9,359 bases of DNA, from assembly GCA_027365515.1 (NCBI GenBank), contig DAHXMK010000120.1, forward strand, positions 1-9,359, read 5' to 3'. The notes under the pieces were generated by a model that was given only the letters and a program-made list of their open reading frames with translations, ran no database searches and was not told the DNA's origin. Made by a program: the position numbers and the translations under genes. This document shows, in pieces, positions 6,698 to 9,359 of the stretch. Each line of letters opens with the position of its first letter. The stretch's first letter is position 1. Source of the stretch: Candidatus Aminicenantota bacterium. GTDB lineage: Bacteria; Acidobacteriota; UBA4820; DSQY01.

Positions 6698-7581
6698 AGA
6701 CTGGCCAAGGCTCCTCGGGCGGCCCCATCTCCAGCTTGAAAGCCGTGCTGGAGATGATCAAGTTTCCCCACACGATTTTCGCGCTCCCCTTCGCTCTTCT
6801 AGCAATGGCGTGGGCCGGGAGCGGCTGGCCAGGCTGGCGGGTTCTTCTGTTGGTGCTCTTGGCGATGGCTGGGGCCCGCTCGGCGGCGATGACCTTCAAC
6901 CGGATAGCCGACCTTCGTTTTGACAGGGAGAATCCCCGCACCGTGCGCTGGCCGCTCTCGACAGGCGAGGTGAGCCTCGGTTTCGCATGGGGGTTTCTGG
7001 CGCTTTCGGTTCTTCTGCTCCTGTTGGCCGCGGGACTTCTGAATCCGCTGTGCCTTAAGCTCTCTCCCGCAGCGCTGGTCTTTCTTCTAGGTTACTCATT
7101 GACCAAGCGATTCACATGGCTGTGCCATCTGGTCCTCGGGTTCACGGACGGGATTGCGCCCCTTGGGGCATGGATAGCCGTCACCGGCTCGTTCGCGGCC
7201 CCGGCGTGGTGGCTTTGCGCCGCGGTAACCTTCTGGGTCGCTGGCTTCGACCTTCTCTACGCCCTGCAGGACCTCGAATTCGACAAGGCGCACCGGCTCT
7301 TCTCGTTTCCGGCCAAGTTTGGCGTCGTTCCGGCGCTCTGGGCCTCGGGCTTTTTGCACCTGCTGACGGTGGCATGCTACGCGGGGGCCGCGTGGAGTTT
7401 CGGCGCGGGCTGGCTCTTCTGGCTCGGAGTTGCCGCGTCGGCGCTGCTCTTGGCCGTGGAACACGCCCTGATAGGCCCCGGCCACCTTTCGAGGATCAAC
7501 GCCGCTTTCTTCACCTTGAACGGATATATCTCCGTGGGGCTCATGCTAGTAGGTTTCGCCGACCTGTGGCTGGAGCGGTAA
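6694..7581 (+). CDS. ubiA: UbiA-family polyprenyltransferase, probably menaquinone branch
   Basis: 295-residue integral membrane prenyltransferase of the UbiA superfamily, which attaches a polyprenyl chain to an aromatic acid in quinone synthesis. Both Mg-diphosphate motifs are intact: NRIADLRFD (69-77; NxxxDxxxD) followed by NPRT (80-83), and DLLYALQDLEFD (186-197; DxxYxxxDxxxD). There are about eight or nine hydrophobic segments. YALQDLEFDKAHRLFSFP resembles the UbiA-like subgroup found beside UbiX/UbiD in organisms using the futalosine menaquinone route (MqnP type), so the acceptor may be 1,4-dihydroxy-6-naphthoate rather than 4-hydroxybenzoate; this is inference from motif and context. 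The ATG at 6694 overlaps the ubiX stop by 4 bases (ATGA), so the two are translationally coupled. A longer frame reaching upstream to 6457 only reads through ubiX in another frame. It ends 16 bp from the convergent vapC. Confidence 0.92.
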   Translation: MKTGQGSSGGPISSLKAVLEMIKFPHTIFALPFALLAMAWAGSGWPGWRVLLLVLLAMAGARSAAMTFNRIADLRFDRENPRTVRWPLSTGEVSLGFAWGFLALSVLLLLLAAGLLNPLCLKLSPAALVFLLGYSLTKRFTWLCHLVLGFTDGIAPLGAWIAVTGSFAAPAWWLCAAVTFWVAGFDLLYALQDLEFDKAHRLFSFPAKFGVVPALWASGFLHLLTVACYAGAAWSFGAGWLFWLGVAASALLLAVEHALIGPGHLSRINAAFFTLNGYISVGLMLVGFADLWLER

Positions 7582-7597
7582 GTTTTATTTATGGCGT

Positions 7598-8002
7598 TCA
7601 AGACATGGGCAAGGCCGTGAACCCGGCCCGGCGAAAGTCGTCGTCAAGGGCGGCGGCTAAGGAGAGCTTGAGCCGGCGCATGACTGCGAAAGAGACACAA
7701 TCGGTAAAACTCAATTTTTGACTGGCTTCCCGCTTGAAAACCACCCACGCCTCTTCTAAATCGCACGGCTCGGCGGTGGCTATGAGGCAGGAACCGCCCT
7801 GGCGCAAAGCTTCGCCGGTTCTGACAGCAAGGGCATGGCCCGCGCGGTAGCGCACCAGCGTAATGATCTCGTCAAAAACGTAATCGGTTGTAAGAATGCG
7901 CCCCGCCCACTCCCTGAGAAGAGCGGAGACTTGAGAGTGGGACGGATCCTTGGCATCGAAGAAAGCGTACCAAGCGCTCGTGTCCACGAAGAGGCGGTTC
8001 AT
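7598..8002 (-). CDS. vapC: VapC-type PIN-domain toxin (ribonuclease)
   Basis: 134-residue PIN-domain protein. PIN toxins are Mg-dependent ribonucleases that cut specific RNAs, commonly tRNA or rRNA, when not held by their antitoxin. The acidic catalytic set is present: Asp7 in FVDTSAW (5-11), Glu45 in DYVFDEIITL (40-49), Asp101 in LSFTDCVSF (97-105), and Asp120-Asp122 in AALDDDF (117-123). Length is typical and nothing is truncated, so it should be active. The ATG at 8002 overlaps the stop of the upstream antitoxin by 4 bases (ATGA), the usual coupled arrangement. The RNA target cannot be read from the sequence. Confidence 0.92.
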   Translation of the reverse strand: MNRLFVDTSAWYAFFDAKDPSHSQVSALLREWAGRILTTDYVFDEIITLVRYRAGHALAVRTGEALRQGGSCLIATAEPCDLEEAWVVFKREASQKLSFTDCVSFAVMRRLKLSLAAALDDDFRRAGFTALPMS

Positions 8003-8238
8003 TTGCGCTTGCCGTAGAGGATCGCATCGTGGTCTATCGCCGTTGCCTTTCCGTCGCGCAAGAATCCCTCAAGGGCATAAAGCCCTTTGGATTCCCTAAC
8101 CATCTCGCGCGCGCCCAATGTCTCCTCCTGGCCAAGAAGCTCGCGGATGAGCGCGCCCATGCTCTTGCCCCTTTGGCGCGCCCGCTCGCGAAGCGCCATG
8201 TATTGGGAATCTTCCAACATTACCTGTGTCCGGTGCAT
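7999..8238 (-). CDS. vapB: VapB-type ribbon-helix-helix antitoxin
   Basis: 79-residue partner of the PIN toxin. The N-terminus (about 1-36: HRTQVMLEDSQYMALRERAR then KSMGALIREL) has the strand-helix-helix pattern of RHH/CopG DNA-binding domains, which dimerise and repress their own promoter. The C-terminal tail (about 40-79, ending AIDHDAILYGKRK) is the part expected to wrap and block the toxin; an ID-x-DAILYG-like tail is common in such antitoxins. I chose the ATG at 8238 because AGGAGG lies 4 bases before it; an in-frame upstream start at 8259 would place that Shine-Dalgarno inside the coding region. It is the first gene of the pair, with a near-perfect promoter and direct repeats upstream. 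Confidence 0.88.
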   Translation of the reverse strand: MHRTQVMLEDSQYMALRERARQRGKSMGALIRELLGQEETLGAREMVRESKGLYALEGFLRDGKATAIDHDAILYGKRK

Positions 8239-8244
8239 GAGCCC

Positions 8245-8270
8245 TCCTGCAGCATACACCTACATCATAC
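8245..8270 (-). repeat. Tandem 13-bp direct repeat, candidate VapB operator
   Basis: On the minus strand GTATGATGTAGGT (8258-8270) is followed immediately by GTATGCTGCAGGA (8245-8257); 10 of 13 positions match. The first copy covers the -10 box and the second reaches into the Shine-Dalgarno of vapB. RHH repressors often bind short repeated half-sites over their own promoter, so this is a plausible autoregulatory site. No binding evidence exists here, and part of the second copy is constrained by the ribosome binding site. Confidence 0.45.
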
Positions 8271-8292
8271 GTCATTGCATCGCGTTTGTCAA
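8264..8292 (-). promoter_or_regulatory. Sigma-70 promoter of vapBC
   Basis: Minus strand TTGACA (8287-8292, perfect) with a 17-base spacer to TATGAT (8264-8269, 5 of 6 matches). The predicted start near 8257 gives a leader of about 20 bases. This is the strongest promoter by eye in the window, as expected for a toxin-antitoxin pair held down by repression. Confidence 0.8.
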
Positions 8293-8421
8293 GCCGAAGA
8301 TGCCAGCACGGGGCCAAAGAGAGCACCGACACGGGCCGCACTCCAGTCTTGCCTTGGGATGCCACGCGCCATATTCCCGGAGAGCTTCTCTTGGGCAGGC
8401 GTGATGCTTCTTATGACGAGC
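8293..8421. other. Intergenic spacer without recognised features
   Basis: About 130 bp between the end of the oxidoreductase gene and the vapBC promoter. I see no convincing gene, and only a weak AGAG/CTCT hairpin near 8380-8392 without a T-run, so no clear terminator for the oxidoreductase transcript. Confidence 0.4.
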
Positions 8422-9359
8422 CTAGCGCGGCGCGCCCTGGAGCTTGGGCCTCAGCGCTTGCGCGGCGACGAGGAGCGGATCCCAGACGGGGGCGAAGGGC
8501 GGTGCGTAGGAAAGATCGAGGTAGGCGAAATCATCCACCTTCATCCCCGCGGTGATCGCCGAGGCGAGCGTGTCTATCCGCCCCTTCGTCGCCTCAGGCG
8601 CGACGACCTGACCGCCAAGAAGCTTCCCGTCGCGCCCGGCCACGAGGTGGACCGAGACCGTTCCCCCTCCTGGAAAGTAGCCTGCCCGGCTCGACGCCTC
8701 TATCTCGGTTGAGACGGGCGAAAATCCGGCCGCCCGCGCCTCCGCCAAGCTCAAGCCCGTGACGCCCGCTTCCAGGCCGAAAACGCGCGTTATCGCCGTC
8801 CCCGCGACGCCCGGGAAGCGGTCGCGCCCGCCCGCGATGTTGGCCCCGGCGACCCGGCCCATTTTGTTCGCCGTCGTGCCGAGCGGCAGGTAAACGGGCT
8901 TCCCGGTCACGATGTGCGTCGTTTGACAGCAGTCGCCGGCGGCCCAAATCCCGTGGACGCCCGTAAAGCAGAACTCGTCAACCTTCAGCGCGCCGTTTTC
9001 CGCCATCGGCAGTGGGGAGCCTTTCAACATACCGGTGTTCGGCTCGACGCCCGTGGCCACGAGGAAGATGTCCGCCTTCAGCGAGCCCCGGTCCGTCTCG
9101 AAACTTGTGATCGTCTCTCCATCGTGAACCGATTCGGTGACGGATGTTTCCAGAAGGAGGCGGACGCCGTGCGCCTCGAGTTCGCCTATGAGCCTCGACG
9201 CCAATGGCGGGCAGAGCGACCGCATGATCCGCGTTGAGCGGTTGATGAGCGTCACCGCGAGCCCTTTTCTGGAAAGGTTCTCGGCCATCTCGATGCCGAT
9301 GTATCCGCTTCCCCAGACGACGGCCGATAGGGGGCGCTCTTTTTCAAGGAACGATTTGA
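8422..9359 (-). CDS. FAD/NAD(P)H-dependent oxidoreductase, CoA-disulfide reductase-like (5' end outside window)
   Basis: C-terminal two-thirds of a pyridine nucleotide-disulfide oxidoreductase; the frame stays open to the right edge (first full codon ends at 9357) and stops with TAG at 8422. Visible parts in order: the NAD(P)H-binding GxGxxGxE loop WGSGYIGIEMAE (spanning the internal ATG at 9288), ATGVEPN, the FAD-contacting GIWAAGDCCQT, then LPLGTTANKMGRVAG, and the C-terminal dimerisation domain with YAPPFAPVWDP. The TTANKxGRxAG and YAPP stretches are typical of CoA-disulfide reductase/NADH oxidase (Cdr/Nox) proteins; the Tyr of YAPP corresponds to a catalytic-area Tyr in CoADR. The redox Cys that would separate CoADR, peroxidase and oxidase activities lies in the missing N-terminus. 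There is no C-terminal rhodanese domain. The 9288 ATG is internal, not the start. Confidence 0.88.
   Translation of the reverse strand, partial: KSFLEKERPLSAVVWGSGYIGIEMAENLSRKGLAVTLINRSTRIMRSLCPPLASRLIGELEAHGVRLLLETSVTESVHDGETITSFETDRGSLKADIFLVATGVEPNTGMLKGSPLPMAENGALKVDEFCFTGVHGIWAAGDCCQTTHIVTGKPVYLPLGTTANKMGRVAGANIAGGRDRFPGVAGTAITRVFGLEAGVTGLSLAEARAAGFSPVSTEIEASSRAGYFPGGGTVSVHLVAGRDGKLLGGQVVAPEATKGRIDTLASAITAGMKVDDFAYLDLSYAPPFAPVWDPLLVAAQALRPKLQGAPR

Noticed and set aside
7116..7721. Plus-strand open frame of 201 codons overlapping ubiA and vapC
   Set aside because: Out-of-frame with ubiA and antisense to the end of vapC; very rich in Arg, Gly and Pro with no recognised family.
8029..8712. 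Plus-strand open frame of 227 codons across vapB and the oxidoreductase gene
   Set aside because: Antisense to two identified genes and to the vapBC promoter region; no motif.
9286..9288. ATG at 9288 as the start of the oxidoreductase
   Set aside because: The frame continues upstream with the conserved GSGYIGIE dinucleotide-binding loop, so this Met is internal and the gene runs off the window.

Overview
The window is a GC-rich (roughly 60 % by eye) bacterial chromosomal segment, densely packed, with mostly housekeeping genes. A SecD-SecF fusion, a small PilZ protein, a UbiX/UbiA quinone pair resembling the futalosine-type menaquinone branch, and near-consensus sigma-70 promoters (TTGACA, 17 bp spacer) all point to a bacterium, probably a diderm. 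The phylum cannot be fixed from this window; Acidobacteriota, a delta-proteobacterial lineage or Elusimicrobiota would all be compatible guesses, but none is demonstrated.

Layout. Bases 4-4616 (minus strand) hold a class II aldolase-family protein with unusual features, followed by the protein-export operon yajC-secDF, which has its own strong promoter between the aldolase and yajC. Bases 4757-5719 (plus strand) hold trpS, divergent from the aldolase across a 140-bp gap. trpS ends in an intrinsic terminator whose hairpin contains the -35 box of the next promoter. That promoter drives a tightly overlapping three-gene plus-strand operon: a PilZ-domain c-di-GMP receptor, the flavin prenyltransferase ubiX, and a UbiA-type prenyltransferase (5788-7581). 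Converging on it from the minus strand is a vapBC toxin-antitoxin pair (7598-8238) with a strong promoter and a candidate tandem-repeat operator. Upstream of that, also on the minus strand, is the 3' part of an FAD/NAD(P)H disulfide-type oxidoreductase resembling CoA-disulfide reductase; its 5' end lies beyond the right edge.

How the genes work together. YajC and SecDF are accessory parts of the Sec translocon, with SecDF using the proton gradient to help pull proteins across the membrane. UbiX makes prenylated FMN for a UbiD-type decarboxylase that is not in this window, and the UbiA protein attaches the isoprenoid tail to the quinone head group; together they belong to respiratory quinone synthesis. 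VapBC is an accessory stability or stress module.

The clearest oddities are an insertion of about 70-80 residues with helix-hairpin-helix-like sequence in the periplasmic part of SecF, an aldolase that keeps its metal ligands but has lost a conserved substrate-binding Asn and is much longer than usual, and the terminator/promoter composite between trpS and pilZ. I see no convincing new multi-gene system, CRISPR array, transposon, rRNA or tRNA gene.
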